Source: Streptomyces sulfonofaciens
GTDB taxonomy: Bacteria; Actinomycetota; Actinomycetes; Streptomycetales; Streptomycetaceae
Length of the DNA stretch: 64,000 bases
Assembly (NCBI RefSeq): GCF_014656295.1
Contig: NZ_BNCD01000002.1
Coordinates: 600,754 to 664,753, forward strand
Direction: 5' to 3'
Shown here piece by piece: positions 43,003 to 52,900 of the stretch (position 1 is its first letter; each line of letters opens with the position of its first letter). Below the pieces are notes generated by a model. The model was given only the letters and a program-made list of their open reading frames with translations. It was not told the origin of the DNA and ran no database searches. The translations under genes and the position numbers were made by a program.

Positions 43003-44196
43003 ATGAAGGCTCTGACCTGGCAGGGCAGGCGTGATGTACGCGTGGAGACCGTACCCGATCCCGAGATCAAGGAGTCCACGGACGCGATCGTGCGGATCAC
43101 CTCGTCCGGCCTGTGCGGATCCGACCTGCACCTGTACGAGGTGCTCACCCCGTTCATGACGCCGGGCGACGTGCTGGGCCACGAGCCGATGGGCATCGTC
43201 GAGGAGACCGGCTCCGACGTGCCGGGCCTGAAGGCCGGCGACCGTGTGGTGGTGCCCTTCCAGATCGCCTGCGGCACCTGCTTCATGTGCGGCGCCGGCC
43301 TGCCCACGCAGTGCGAGACCACTCAGGTCAGGGAGCACGGCATGGGCGCCGCGCTGTTCGGCTACACCAGGCTGTACGGCAGCGTGCCCGGCGCCCAGGC
43401 CGAGTACCTCCGCGTGCCGCAGGCCCAGTTCGGGCCGATCAAGGTACCGCAAGGCCCTCCCGACGACCGCTACCTCTACCTCTCGGACGTGCTGCCGACC
43501 GCCTGGCAGGCCCTGCGCTACGCGGACGTGCCCAAGGGCGGCAGCCTCGTCGTCCTCGGCCTCGGCCCGATCGGCGACATGGCGTGCAGGATGGCGCAGC
43601 TCACGACCGAGGGGCCCGTCATCGGCGTCGATCTGGTACCCGAGCGGCTGGAGCGGGCCCGCGCCCGGGGCGTGGAGACGTACGACCTGTCGGCCTTCGA
43701 CCGCGAGGAGCACCTGGTCGACGCCATCGCGTCCAGGACCCACGGCCGCGGCGCCGACGCGGTCATCGACGCGGTCGGCACCGAAGCGCACGGCAGCCCG
43801 CTGGGCCGAACCGCCCAGCAGGCGGCGGGGCTGCTGCCCCGCTCGTGGTCCGCACGGCTGGCCGAGCGCACCGGCGGAGCCGACCGGCTCGCCGCCCTGC
43901 GGCTCGCCATCGCCCTCGTCCGCCGTGGCGGCACGGTCTCCCTCAGCGGCATCTACGGCGGGATGGCCTCGCCGCTGCCGCTGATGACGATGTTCGACAA
44001 GCAGATCCAGGTGCGCATGGGCCAGGCCAACGTGCGCACCTGGGTCGACGACATCCTGCCGCTGCTCGGCGACGACGACCCGCTCGGCGTGGACGGCTTC
44101 GCCACCCACCACCTGCCGCTGGACGAGGCGCCCGGCGCCTACGAGACCTTCCAGGGGAAGAAGGACGGCGCCGTCAAGATGGTCATACACCCCTGA
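43003..44196 (+). CDS. Zinc-dependent alcohol/formaldehyde dehydrogenase (MDR family)
   Basis: A 397-residue zinc alcohol dehydrogenase. The catalytic zinc residues are Cys38 (GLCGSD) and His60-Glu61 (GHEPMG). The structural zinc cysteines are in CGTCFMCGAGLPTQC. The NAD(P) site is LGLGPIGDMACRMAQL. A long insertion (SPLGRTAQQAAGLLPRSW…) is typical of the glutathione-independent formaldehyde dehydrogenase-like branch. It oxidises an alcohol, possibly formaldehyde hydrate to formate, which would fit a formate dehydrogenase 6 kb away, though that link is only conceptual. ATG 43003 is 6 bp after AAGGAG. Confidence 0.9.
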   Translation: MKALTWQGRRDVRVETVPDPEIKESTDAIVRITSSGLCGSDLHLYEVLTPFMTPGDVLGHEPMGIVEETGSDVPGLKAGDRVVVPFQIACGTCFMCGAGLPTQCETTQVREHGMGAALFGYTRLYGSVPGAQAEYLRVPQAQFGPIKVPQGPPDDRYLYLSDVLPTAWQALRYADVPKGGSLVVLGLGPIGDMACRMAQLTTEGPVIGVDLVPERLERARARGVETYDLSAFDREEHLVDAIASRTHGRGADAVIDAVGTEAHGSPLGRTAQQAAGLLPRSWSARLAERTGGADRLAALRLAIALVRRGGTVSLSGIYGGMASPLPLMTMFDKQIQVRMGQANVRTWVDDILPLLGDDDPLGVDGFATHHLPLDEAPGAYETFQGKKDGAVKMVIHP

Positions 44197-44217
44197 CGCC
44201 CGCCGGCCCGGGCCCGG

Positions 44218-44254
44218 CCGCCCCGAGGGGCGGGGCCGCTCCGGCGCGCGCCGG
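44218..44254. terminator. Adjacent GC-rich hairpins between convergent genes
   Basis: CCGCCCC/GGGGCGG (44218-44224, 44227-44233) and the 14-bp palindrome CCGGCGCGCGCCGG (44241-44254) lie between the dehydrogenase and the exporter gene. Confidence 0.5.
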
Positions 44255-44304
44255 CCCCGGGTCCCGCCTCCCCGTGCCCACCGGCTCCCGAGGGGCCTTC
44301 GCGC

Positions 44305-45552
44305 TCACCGGTTGCCGAGCCACGACCTGCGCCACCGGCCGAACCTCCGGTCCGCCGTACGGCGCAGCCGCATCAGACGGGGATGGCGCTCGTGGAGCAG
44401 CCGCGTGCTGCGGTCCAGCTCCTCCATGAGCCGGCGCGAGCGGTGCTCCATGTCCAGCTCGTCGAGGATGCGGTTGACCTCCGTGAGCAGCGCACCGTGC
44501 AACTGCCACTGCTCCGGGTTGCCCTGCACCAGTTCGAGCAGCATCTGGGCGACGGAGTCGCGGCGGGCGACCGCCGCGGCCAGTTCGGAGCGCAGCCGGG
44601 CCTCGGCGGTCTCCGCGTCCTCGCTGGTGCGGGTGGTCACCAGCACCGCGAAGCTGACGATCGCGTCGGCGATGTGCCCGAGCAGCTCGCGCACGGCCAG
44701 CGACACCTCGGGCTCCAGCAGCCACTGCTGCTCGCGCTCGCGCGCCAGGTCCGTCAGGGTGCGGGCGATGACGCGCAGCACGACGGTGCAGATCTCCAGC
44801 GTGTCGAGGCCGGTGCGCAGGACGACCCGGTGGAGTCGGCCCTCCCGCACCCGCGGGTTGAGCCGCAGACTGTCCTCGGCCTGCCGCAGTGACCCGTCCA
44901 CCTCGGCGATGTCGTGGTCGAGTTGGCGGGCCTCCGCCAGGCGGGCCGCGGCATGCTCCACCGGTGTGTAGGAGTCGAGCTGCTCGCCCAGGTGCAGCAG
45001 CAGCCGGCGCATCCGGCGGGCCAGGCCGAGCAGGGAGTCGCCGGCCGTCTCCACCCAGACCGGCGGCGCGAAGAAGAGGTTGAAGCACAGGCCCGTCAGC
45101 GCGCCGATCAGCGTTTCGAGCACCCGGTCCCAGGCATTGGAGGCGACCTGCGTCACGCCCAGGACCAGCATCGCGCTGATCGCCACCTCGGGGACGAACT
45201 CCCCGGCCCGCACGTAGTGGCCGATGGTCAGCGACGCGATGATGATCAGTGCGAGGCTCCACCAGGTGAGCCCGATCAGGGAGCTGAACGCGATGGCGAT
45301 CACCACGCCCACCACGACCGCGTTCACCCGGCGCACCCCGGTCTTCAGCGTCGCGTACAGCGTCACCTGGACGACCAGCAGGGCGGTGAGGGGCGCGGTC
45401 AGCGGGGCCGGTTGGTCGCTCAGGCGCTTGGCGATGACGTACGCGATGGTCGCGGCCATCGTCGACCGCAGGGCCTGGGCCACCACGGGATCCCGCAGCC
45501 GTTTCCTGACCCAGGCCCACCCGGGGGCGAGGCGGTCCGTTACCACGCGCAT
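44305..45552 (-). CDS. FUSC/aromatic-acid-exporter-like membrane protein
   Basis: A 415-residue protein. The N-terminal half (about 25-165) has six short hydrophobic segments typical of FUSC/DUF939-type exporters (MAATIAYVIAKRLSDQPAPLTAPLTALL). The C-terminal half is a long helical cytoplasmic region (…RRLLLHLGEQLDSYTPVEHAAARL…). It may release aromatic acids or act in envelope homeostasis. It is divergent from the Mrp-type operon, and a GGCACGGG-cca-CCCGTGCC palindrome (45627-45645) lies 75 bp upstream. Confidence 0.8.
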   Translation of the reverse strand: MRVVTDRLAPGWAWVRKRLRDPVVAQALRSTMAATIAYVIAKRLSDQPAPLTAPLTALLVVQVTLYATLKTGVRRVNAVVVGVVIAIAFSSLIGLTWWSLALIIIASLTIGHYVRAGEFVPEVAISAMLVLGVTQVASNAWDRVLETLIGALTGLCFNLFFAPPVWVETAGDSLLGLARRMRRLLLHLGEQLDSYTPVEHAAARLAEARQLDHDIAEVDGSLRQAEDSLRLNPRVREGRLHRVVLRTGLDTLEICTVVLRVIARTLTDLAREREQQWLLEPEVSLAVRELLGHIADAIVSFAVLVTTRTSEDAETAEARLRSELAAAVARRDSVAQMLLELVQGNPEQWQLHGALLTEVNRILDELDMEHRSRRLMEELDRSTRLLHERHPRLMRLRRTADRRFGRWRRSWLGNR

Positions 45553-45626
45553 CCTTGGTCACTTCCCTTTCGCGCGGGCCAGGACACCTGTTCGCCGTCC
45601 CCGTGTGTATGACGGCCCGTCAGCTC

Positions 45627-45645
45627 GGCACGGGCCACCCGTGCC
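45627..45645. promoter_or_regulatory. 8-bp inverted repeat GGCACGGG-cca-CCCGTGCC
   Basis: Perfect palindrome with a 3-bp centre in the 358-bp divergent gap (45553-45910) between the exporter gene and the Mrp-type operon. It is a plausible operator for either. The rest of the gap is GC-rich and has no gene; TTGACG at about 45825 has no matching -10 that I can find. Confidence 0.3.
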
Positions 45646-45910
45646 CGACGCCGGGCGGGCATGCCACGCGCCGTCGGGGGCAGACGGATGGATGAGGGCC
45701 CGCGGACCGGGCGTCCACCGCACCATTGTGACCGGTGCCCGGACGCCTGCCGTCTGCGGCACACCGCCCGTGCGGCCGTCGCGCGTCTCCCTCGTGCGAC
45801 ACGCCCGCGGTGCTTACATGACGGGGTTGACGCGACGAGGAGCACGGCCCCCGGCGGGCACGGTGCCGCCGTCCAGGCGGCCCGGCCGCGGCGGTCGGCG
45901 GAGGTGACCC

Positions 45911-46096
45911 ATGGCACGAGGACCCGCGCGGGCCGCGGCCGCCGCCGAGACGGTGGCGTGGGCGGCCCCGCTGCTGGTGTTCTGGCTGATGCTGGTCTCC
46001 ACCGTGGACCGGTGGGAGCTCGCCGTCGGAGCGGCGGCCGCACTGCTGTCGGGAGCCGCCGCACGCGGTGCGCGCCGGGCGGTGACCCGCCGGTGA
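45911..46096 (+). CDS. Truncated MrpE/MbhA-like subunit
   Basis: A 61-residue protein with two hydrophobic segments (VAWAAPLLVFWLMLVSTVDRWELAVGAAAALLSGAAARG). This matches only the N-terminal membrane part of MrpE, which is normally about 160 residues. ATG 45911 has GAGGTG upstream. Its stop overlaps the next GTG start (GTGA at 46093), so it belongs to the operon. First gene of the Mbh/Mrp-type module. Confidence 0.7.
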   Translation: MARGPARAAAAAETVAWAAPLLVFWLMLVSTVDRWELAVGAAAALLSGAAARGARRAVTRR

Positions 46097-46548
46097 ACGG
46101 CTGGCTGGTGGCCGCGGCCGTGCTGCTCGCGGGCGGCCTGGGGGCGGCCGTGTGGGGCGTCGCCACCGGCCCGCTGGGCCGCAGGGTGGTCACCCAGAAC
46201 ATGACCACCTCCCTGGTCTGCGTGGCCGTCCTGCTGCTGGCGCAGGGCTACCGGCGGCCCGCCTACGTCGACATCGGTCTGGAGCTCTCGCTCCTCGGCC
46301 CGATCGGCACGCTCGTCTACGCCCGGCTGCTCGCCGACGACCTGCGACCCGACCCGCCCCGTGCGCCACGGCTCACCGCGGTCGCCGCCGCCGGCACCGC
46401 GGCCGTGGTCATCGCTCTTGCGGTGGCCTCCGGGCCCGGCCGGGCCGCCGTGAAGCTGCTGCTGGTCGGGGCGCTGCTGATCACGGGCAACGTGGTCGCC
46501 TCGCGCGCCCTGGCCGGTGGGATCCCCGAAGAGGCACGCCATGAATGA
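46093..46548 (+). CDS. MrpF-MrpG (MbhB-MbhC) fusion subunit
   Basis: A 151-residue protein. Residues 1-85 match MrpF: GWLVAAAVLLAGGLGAAVWGVATGPLGRRVVTQNMTTS… and YVDIGLELSLLGPIGTLVYARLL, three membrane segments. Residues 95-150 (VIALAVASGPGRAAVKLLLVGALLITGNVVASRALAGG) look like the C-terminal half of MrpG. In other organisms these are separate small subunits of the cation/proton antiporter module. GTG start overlaps the previous stop. The next gene starts 8 bp inside its end. Confidence 0.72.
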   Translation: MNGWLVAAAVLLAGGLGAAVWGVATGPLGRRVVTQNMTTSLVCVAVLLLAQGYRRPAYVDIGLELSLLGPIGTLVYARLLADDLRPDPPRAPRLTAVAAAGTAAVVIALAVASGPGRAAVKLLLVGALLITGNVVASRALAGGIPEEARHE

Positions 46549-46894
46549 TGCGCTCGTCGTCATCTGCCTGCTGCTGGTGGCCGCGTCGGCCACCGCGGCG
46601 GTCGCGGTGCGCGATCCGGAACGCCAGGCCCTGGTACTGGCCGTGCTCGGGCTCTCCCTCGCCGTGCTCTTCACCGTCTTCCAGGCCCCCGACGTGGCCC
46701 TGTCCCAGCTCGCGGTCGGCTCCGTGCTGACCCCGCTGCTGGTGCTGCTGTCGGTCCGCAAGGTACGCAGGGGCGCGGGCCCGAAGACGCGGCGGGGCAC
46801 GGGGCCGGACCGCGGCGGCCGGGACCGCACACGTCCGGACGCCGGCCCCCAGCCGCCCGGCGGCCGGGGCGGACGGGACGGGGCCACCGGATGA
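46541..46894 (+). CDS. DUF4040 (MbhD / MrpA C-terminal) subunit
   Basis: A 117-residue protein. Three hydrophobic segments include ALVLAVLGLSLAVLFTVFQAPDVALSQLAVGSVLTPLLVLL, the DUF4040 signature found in MbhD and in the C-terminal part of MrpA. The hydrophilic Arg/Gly-rich tail (about 45 residues) is unusual. It is a membrane subunit of the Mrp-type module and overlaps both neighbours (ATGA at 46891). Confidence 0.8.
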   Translation: MNDALVVICLLLVAASATAAVAVRDPERQALVLAVLGLSLAVLFTVFQAPDVALSQLAVGSVLTPLLVLLSVRKVRRGAGPKTRRGTGPDRGGRDRTRPDAGPQPPGGRGGRDGATG

Positions 46895-47631
46895 GCCGGC
46901 GGCTGCGCATGCTCCTGCTGGCCCTCGGCGGCGCCGGCTTCGCGGCGCTCTTCGCCGCCGCCTGCCTTGAGCTGCCGCACTTCGGCGCCGCCCGCCACCC
47001 GTACGGCGAGCGCGCGGTGCACGCCGCACTGGCCCGGCACACCGCCAATGTCGTCTCGGCCGTCAACTTCGACCAGCGGGCCTTCGACACCCTGGGCGAG
47101 GAGAGCATCCTCTTCGCGGCCGTGCTCGGCACCGTCGTCCTGCTGCGCCAGACCCGCGGTGAGCGGCAGGTGCGGCCCGAGCCGGTCGCCGTCGCCCGGC
47201 CGGTACGGCGCTACTCGCTCGTCATGGTGCCCGTCGCCCTGCTCACCGGCCTCTACGTCGTCGCCCACGGGCAGCTCAGCCCCGGCGGCGGCTTCCAGGG
47301 CGGCGTGGTGGTGGCGACGGCCCTGCACCTGCTCTACATCGGCGTCGACTACCAGGCCCTGGAGCGGATCAGGCCCGTCGGCGGGTACGAGGTGGGGGAC
47401 GCCGCGGGCGAGGCCGCCTACCTGGTGCTCGGCGCGGCGGGCCTGCTCGGCGGGTCCGCCTTCCTCGCCAACACCCTGCTGCCCTACGGCACCTTCAACA
47501 CCATCCCCTCGGGCGGCACCGTGCCGCTGCTGAACGCCGCCATCGGCATGGAGGTCGCCTGCGCCGTCGTGGTGCTGCTCGCCCGCTTCCTCGACCAGGC
47601 CGTGGAGATCGTGGACGGGAGCGGTGAGTGA
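46891..47631 (+). CDS. MbhE-MrpB fusion subunit
   Basis: A 246-residue protein. The N-terminal third (…[36 protein letters not shown]) matches MbhE, the end of MrpA. The C-terminal two thirds are MnhB/Mrp[38 protein letters not shown], and …[13 protein letters not shown]…. These are separate genes in archaeal Mbh operons. The Gly-rich [10 protein letters not shown] loop is the MnhB signature. It overlaps the next start by one base. Confidence 0.85.
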   Translation: MSRRLRMLLLALGGAGFAALFAAACLELPHFGAARHPYGERAVHAALARHTANVVSAVNFDQRAFDTLGEESILFAAVLGTVVLLRQTRGERQVRPEPVAVARPVRRYSLVMVPVALLTGLYVVAHGQLSPGGGFQGGVVVATALHLLYIGVDYQALERIRPVGGYEVGDAAGEAAYLVLGAAGLLGGSAFLANTLLPYGTFNTIPSGGTVPLLNAAIGMEVACAVVVLLARFLDQAVEIVDGSGE

Positions 47632-47978
47632 TGTCCGTCCTGCCGTACCTCGCTGCCGGCTGGATGTTCCTGGCCGGCTGCTACGGGCTCGCCACCAGCC
47701 GGCACCTGGTGCACGCGGTCGGCTGCCTGGCGGTCTGCCAGTCCTCCACCTACGTCCTGCTGCTGGCCGTCGGCTACCGCACGGGCGGCACCGCCCCCGT
47801 CTTCTCCGACGTCAGGCCCGGCTCCCGGCCGCTGGTGGACCCGGTGGTCCAGGCGCTCACGCTGACCGACGTCGTGGTCGGTGCCACCGTCACCGCACTG
47901 CTGCTCGCGCTGGTGGTGCAGGTCGCCAAGCGGCACGGCACGGTCGACCCGGACGAACTCTCCGAGCTGCGCGGATGA
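47631..47978 (+). CDS. mrpC: MrpC (NuoK-like) subunit
   Basis: A 115-residue NuoK/MnhC homologue with three membrane segments. The conserved middle …GGTAPVFSD… and [29 protein letters not shown] are typical of MrpC. An in-frame GTG 47628 is possible, but ATG 47631 shares its A with the previous stop. Part of the antiporter-like module. Confidence 0.9.
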   Translation: MSVLPYLAAGWMFLAGCYGLATSRHLVHAVGCLAVCQSSTYVLLLAVGYRTGGTAPVFSDVRPGSRPLVDPVVQALTLTDVVVGATVTALLLALVVQVAKRHGTVDPDELSELRG

Positions 47979-49723
47979 GCCGCCTGCTGCCGCTGCTGGT
48001 CGCCGTGCCCCTGCTCGGCGCCGCGCTGCTGGTCGCCGTGGGCCGCAGACTGCCCAGGATGGCTGCGGAGGTGATGGGGCTCGCCGGTGCCGCGGCCACC
48101 GCCGGCCTCGCGCTCACCCTGCTGTTCACCACACCCGCCGACACCCTCGTCTGGGTGGGGGGCTGGACTCCGCGGCACGGTGAGAGCGTCGGCATCGTCC
48201 TCATCGGCGACCGCGCGGGCGTCGGCCTCGCCGCCCTGGTCTCCCTGCTCGTCGTCGCCGTCCTCGTCTACTCCTGGCGTTACTTCGAGGAGCCGCCGCG
48301 CCGCCACGCGGGCAGCTTTCCCGGCCTCGTGCTGCTCTTCCAGGCCGGCATGTGCGGGTTCGCCGTCACCGGCGACCTCTTCAACGCGTTCGTCTTCTTC
48401 GAGCTGATGAGCGTGGTCGCCTACGCGCTCACCGGATACCGCGTGGAGGACCGCAAGGCGGTGCAGGGAGCGCTGGCGTTCGGGGTCGTCACCTCCCTGG
48501 GCGCCTACGCCATGCTGCTGGGCACCGTGCTGCTGTACGCCCGCACGGGCGAACTCGGCATGCGGCAGATCGGCGCACGGCTCGATGCCCGCGGCGGCCC
48601 GGACGCGCTGGTCGTCGCCGCCTTCGTGCTCGTCCTCACGGGCCTGCTGGTGAAGGCCGCGGCCGTGCCGTTCCACTTCTGGCTGCCCGACGCCCACGCG
48701 GTCGCCCCCACACCGGTGTGCATGCTGCTGTCCGGAGTGATGGTCGAACTCGGCGCCTACGGGGTGTGGCGCGTGCACGACACCGTCTTCGCGGGCCCCG
48801 GCGGCATCCCCGCGCCGTCGGTCACCCGGGCCCTGGTGACCCTCGGGGTGCTCAGCGCCGCGGTCGGAGCCGTGATGTGCTGGCAGCAGCGGCACATCAA
48901 ACGACTGCTGGCGTTCTCCACCATCGCCCACGTCGGGCTCTTCCTCGTCGGCCTCGGGCTGCTCACACCGCAGGGCAGGGACGGTGTCGCCGTGTACGTC
49001 CTCGCCCACACCGGCGTGAAGGCGGCCCTGTTCGCGGCCACCGGCATACTGCTCGACCGCTACGGCAGCGTGGACGAGCACGAACTGCACGGCCGCGCCC
49101 GCGGGCTGGGCCCGGTGGCCTGCCTGTTCCTGGCGGGCGGCGCCGCGCTCGCCGGGCTGCCGCCGTTCGGCACGGGCCTCGGCAAGGCCGTCACCGAGGA
49201 GGCCGCGGGCGGCCCGCTGACCGTGCTGTTCGTGCTGGTCTCCGCGGTCACCGGGGGAGCGGTACTGCGGGTGGCGGCCCGGGTCTTCTTCGGCTGGGGC
49301 CCGCGACCCGCCGCCGATCCCCCCTACGAGACCAGCGGCACGGACGAGGAACCGGAGACCGGCACCCGGCTCGGGCGCGTACCGGACACCATGCTGGCCG
49401 TGCCCGTCGCGCTGCTGGTCGCCGCGCTGCTGGTCGGTGCCGTGCCGGGATGCGCGGCCGCGGTGGGGCGGGCCCTCGGCGCGGGGGGCGGCGCGCCGCC
49501 GCACTGGTCGGCGTCGGGCGTCGGGCTCGGCCTGGCCTCGACCGCGCTCGCCGTCGGCCTCGCCGCGCTCGCGGTGCGCACCGGGTCCCTGCGCGAGGGA
49601 CTCGACTGGACCGGACCGGTGCGCCGCCTCCATTCGGGTCACATCGGCGACTACGTCGCCTGGTTGCTCGCGGGCGCGGTCCTGCTCGGCGCGCTGGTGC
49701 TGCCGGGTGTGCCGTCGGGCTGA
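47975..49723 (+). CDS. mrpD: MrpD/MbhH (NuoN/L-like) proton-translocating subunit
   Basis: A 582-residue antiporter-like subunit of the complex I family with about 14 membrane segments. Key residues for ion transfer are present: the Glu in [15 protein letters not shown], the Lys in [20 protein letters not shown], and Lys in [13 protein letters not shown]. It overlaps mrpC by ATGA. It is the only large antiporter-like subunit in the operon; a full MrpA (NuoL-like) subunit is absent. Length slightly exceeds typical MrpD (about 490-550) because of an extended hydrophilic loop and C-terminal segment. Confidence 0.9.
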   Translation: MSRLLPLLVAVPLLGAALLVAVGRRLPRMAAEVMGLAGAAATAGLALTLLFTTPADTLVWVGGWTPRHGESVGIVLIGDRAGVGLAALVSLLVVAVLVYSWRYFEEPPRRHAGSFPGLVLLFQAGMCGFAVTGDLFNAFVFFELMSVVAYALTGYRVEDRKAVQGALAFGVVTSLGAYAMLLGTVLLYARTGELGMRQIGARLDARGGPDALVVAAFVLVLTGLLVKAAAVPFHFWLPDAHAVAPTPVCMLLSGVMVELGAYGVWRVHDTVFAGPGGIPAPSVTRALVTLGVLSAAVGAVMCWQQRHIKRLLAFSTIAHVGLFLVGLGLLTPQGRDGVAVYVLAHTGVKAALFAATGILLDRYGSVDEHELHGRARGLGPVACLFLAGGAALAGLPPFGTGLGKAVTEEAAGGPLTVLFVLVSAVTGGAVLRVAARVFFGWGPRPAADPPYETSGTDEEPETGTRLGRVPDTMLAVPVALLVAALLVGAVPGCAAAVGRALGAGGGAPPHWSASGVGLGLASTALAVGLAALAVRTGSLREGLDWTGPVRRLHSGHIGDYVAWLLAGAVLLGALVLPGVPSG

Positions 49724-49838
49724 CCCGGCCGGCGGGCGAGGCGAAACGGCCTGTGTGACCGCCCGTTTCGGCGCGGCCGATCGTGGTAACCGCGGGAGGA
49801 CGGTCGGCGCACGGGGCCGGGAACGGTCCCGCCCGCGG

Positions 49839-49868
49839 GTGGCGGCGCACCGCGCGGTGCGCCGCCAC
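49839..49868. terminator. Strong hairpin between the Mrp-type operon and the formate dehydrogenase genes
   Basis: Perfect 13-bp arms (49839-49851, 49856-49868) around a 4-nt loop, 84 bp upstream of the Fdh start. A weaker 8-bp CGAAACGG/CCGTTTCG pair sits at 49742-49770. The hairpins may terminate the Mrp-type mRNA or attenuate read-through into the dehydrogenase genes. Confidence 0.6.
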
Positions 49869-49951
49869 CTCGCAGGCGCCGCCGCCACGGGCCACTCTTG
49901 GAGGTGCCCGCAGCCGCAGTCAGCACCGAGCCTACGGGCGGGAGGAACGCG

Positions 49952-52900
49952 ATGGGCGTCCGCAAACGCATCCGCGACTGGCCCCTCTACCGACAGTTCA
50001 CCGAGGGGGACCCCCTCGGCCGGGGCAGCGCCGCGATGTCCCCGCACACCCGCGGCCTCAGGCCCCGTACGGAGGGCGCGGACCGGGTGGTGCGGTCCGT
50101 CTGCCCGTACTGTGCCGTGGGCTGCGGCCAGCAGGTGTACGTCAAGGACGACCGCGTCGTGCAGATCGAGGGCGACCCCGACTCGCCGGTCAGCCGGGGC
50201 AGGCTCTGCCCGAAGGGCTCCGCGACCCTCCAGCTCACCACCGGCTCCGCCCGCCGCCACCAGGTGCTCTACCGCCGTCCAGGCGGCACCGACTGGGAGC
50301 CGCTGGATCTGGAGACGGCGATGGACATGGTCGCAGACCGGGTCATCGCCACCCGCCGCGAGACCTGGGAGTGGGAGCACGAGGGAATCCGCACCGCCCG
50401 CACGCTCGGTATCGCCAGCCTCGGCGGGGCCACCCTGGACAACGAGGAGAACTACCTCATCAAGAAGCTGCTGACCGGTCTCGGCGTGGTCCAGGTGGAG
50501 AACCAGGCCCGGGTCTGCCACAGCTCCACGGTCGCCGGACTCGGGACCTCGTTCGGCCGCGGCGGCGCCACGACGTTCATGCAGGACCTGCAGAACTCCG
50601 ACTGCATCGTCATCCAGGGCTCCAACTACGCGGAGGCCCACCCCGTCGGCTTCCAGTGGGTGATGGAGGCCAAGGCGCGCGGTGCGAGGGTCATCCACGT
50701 CGACCCCAGGTTCACCCGCACCAGCGCGCTCGCCGACCTGCACGTGCCGATCCGGGCCGGCAGCGACATCGCCTTCCTCGGCGGGATCATCAACCACGTC
50801 CTGACCGAGGAGAAGTACTTCCGCGACTACGTGCTCGCCTACACCAACGCGGCCACCCTGGTGAGCGAGGACTTCCGCGACACCGAGGACGCCGACGGCA
50901 CCGGCGGTGCCCCGGGTGTCTTCTCCGGCCTGGACGCGGAGCGGCACCAGTACGACCTGAGTAGCTGGCAGTACCAGGACACCCGGGTGCACCAGCCCAC
51001 CGGCGACGTGGAGGAGCAGTACGAAGAACAGGAGCAGGAGAAGAAGGAGAAGGGGCAGGGGCGGCAGGGGAAGCAGGAGCGGCAGGAGCAGCGGCGGGAG
51101 CAGAACGAGCGCGGTGAGCGCCTCGGGGTCGGAGCCCACGACCTGATCCACTCGGCCGGCGGATCCGAGACCCACGGCTCCGGCGGCCCCCGTGCCGCGG
51201 CACAGGCGCCCCGCGACGAGACGCTCCAGCACCCGCGCTGCGTCTTCCAGATACTCAAACGCCACTACGCCCGCTACACCCCTCGGATGGTCGAGGAGAT
51301 CTGCGGCGTGCCCCAGGCGGTCTTCCGCGAGGTCTGCGACGCGCTCACCGCCAACTCCGGGCCGGACCGCACCAGTTCCTTCGCCTACGCCGTCGGCTGG
51401 ACCCAGCACACGGTCGGCGCCCAGTACATCCGCGCGGCCAGCATCCTCCAACTGCTGCTGGGCAACATGGGGCGGCCCGGCGGCGGCATCCAGGCACTGC
51501 GCGGCCACGCCTCCATCCAGGGCTCCAGCGACATCCCCACCCTGTTCAACCTGCTGCCCGGCTATCTGCCGATGCCGCACGCCCACGCCCACGAGACACT
51601 GGACAAGCTCATCGACGCCAGCCGCACCGCCAAGGGCTTCTGGGGCGACATGCGGGCCTACTTCGTCAGCCTGCTCAAGGCCTACTACGGTGACGCGGCC
51701 ACCGCGGACAACGACTACTGCTTCGACCACCTGCCGCGTCTGACGGGCTCGCACTCCACCTACGACACGGTCATGGCCCAGCTCGACGGCACCTGCAAGG
51801 GCTACTTCCTGATGGGCGAGAACCCGGCCGTGGGCTCCGCCAACACCCGGCTGCAACGGCTCGGCATGGCCAACCTGGACTGGCTGGTGGTGCGCGACTT
51901 CTCCCTCATCGAGTCGGCGACCTGGTGGCAGGACGGCCCGGAGACGGAAACGGGGGAACTGCGCACCGAGGACATCGGCACCGAGGTGTTCTTCTTCCCG
52001 GCAGCCGCCCACACCGAGAAGTCCGGCTCCTTCACCAACACCAACCGCTGGGTCCAGTGGCACGAGGCCGCCGTGGAGCCCGAGGGGGACGCCCGCAGCG
52101 ACCTGTGGTTCATGTACCACCTCGGGCGCCGCATCAAGGCGCGGCTGGCCGGCTCCACGGACCCCATGGACCGGCCCGTGCAGGACCTCACGTGGGACTA
52201 CCCGATCGAGGGGCCGCTCGGCGAACCGGTGGCCGCCGCCGTGCTCGCCGAGATCAACGGCCACGGCCCGGACGGCGCCCCGCTGTCCGCCTACACCGAG
52301 CTCAGGGACGACGGCTCCACCCGCTGCGGCTGCTGGATCTACTGCGGCGTCTTCGCGGACGGCGTCAACCAGGCCAACCGCCGTAAGCCCCACACCGAGC
52401 AGGACTGGGTCGCCTCGGAGTGGGCCTGGGCCTGGCCCGCCAACCGCCGCATCCTCTACAACCGCGCCTCGGCCGCTCCCGACGGCACCCCGTGGAGCGA
52501 GCGGAAGGCGTATGTGTGGTGGGACCCCGACGCGCCCGGCGGCGGACGGTGGACCGGCCACGACGTCCCCGACTTCATACCCGACCGACCGCCCGGCCAC
52601 GTACCGCCCGACGACGCCGTGGGCCCCGACGCGCTGCGCGGGGACGACCCGTTCATCATGCAGGCGGACGGCAAGGGCTGGCTCTACGCCCCAGCGGGCC
52701 TGGAGGACGGTCCGCTGCCCACGCACTACGAACCGCAGGACTCGCCGTTCGGCAACGCGCTCTACCCCGGTCAGCCCCGCAATCCGGTACGTCGGCTGCT
52801 CCCCCGCGAGGGCAACCGCTACCACCCGAGCGGCGACGAGCCCGGCGCGGACGTCTTCCCGTACGTCGTCACCACCCACCGCCTGACCGAGCACTTCACC

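Noticed and set aside
45911..49723. Reading the operon as a standard Mrp Na+/H+ antiporter
   Set aside because: A full MrpA (NuoL-like) subunit is missing, and MbhD- and MbhE-like pieces are present in the Mbh order, so it is not a standard Mrp operon.
50501..50530. Possible selenocysteine formate dehydrogenase
   Set aside because: The codon at the catalytic position is TGC, so it is a normal cysteine enzyme.
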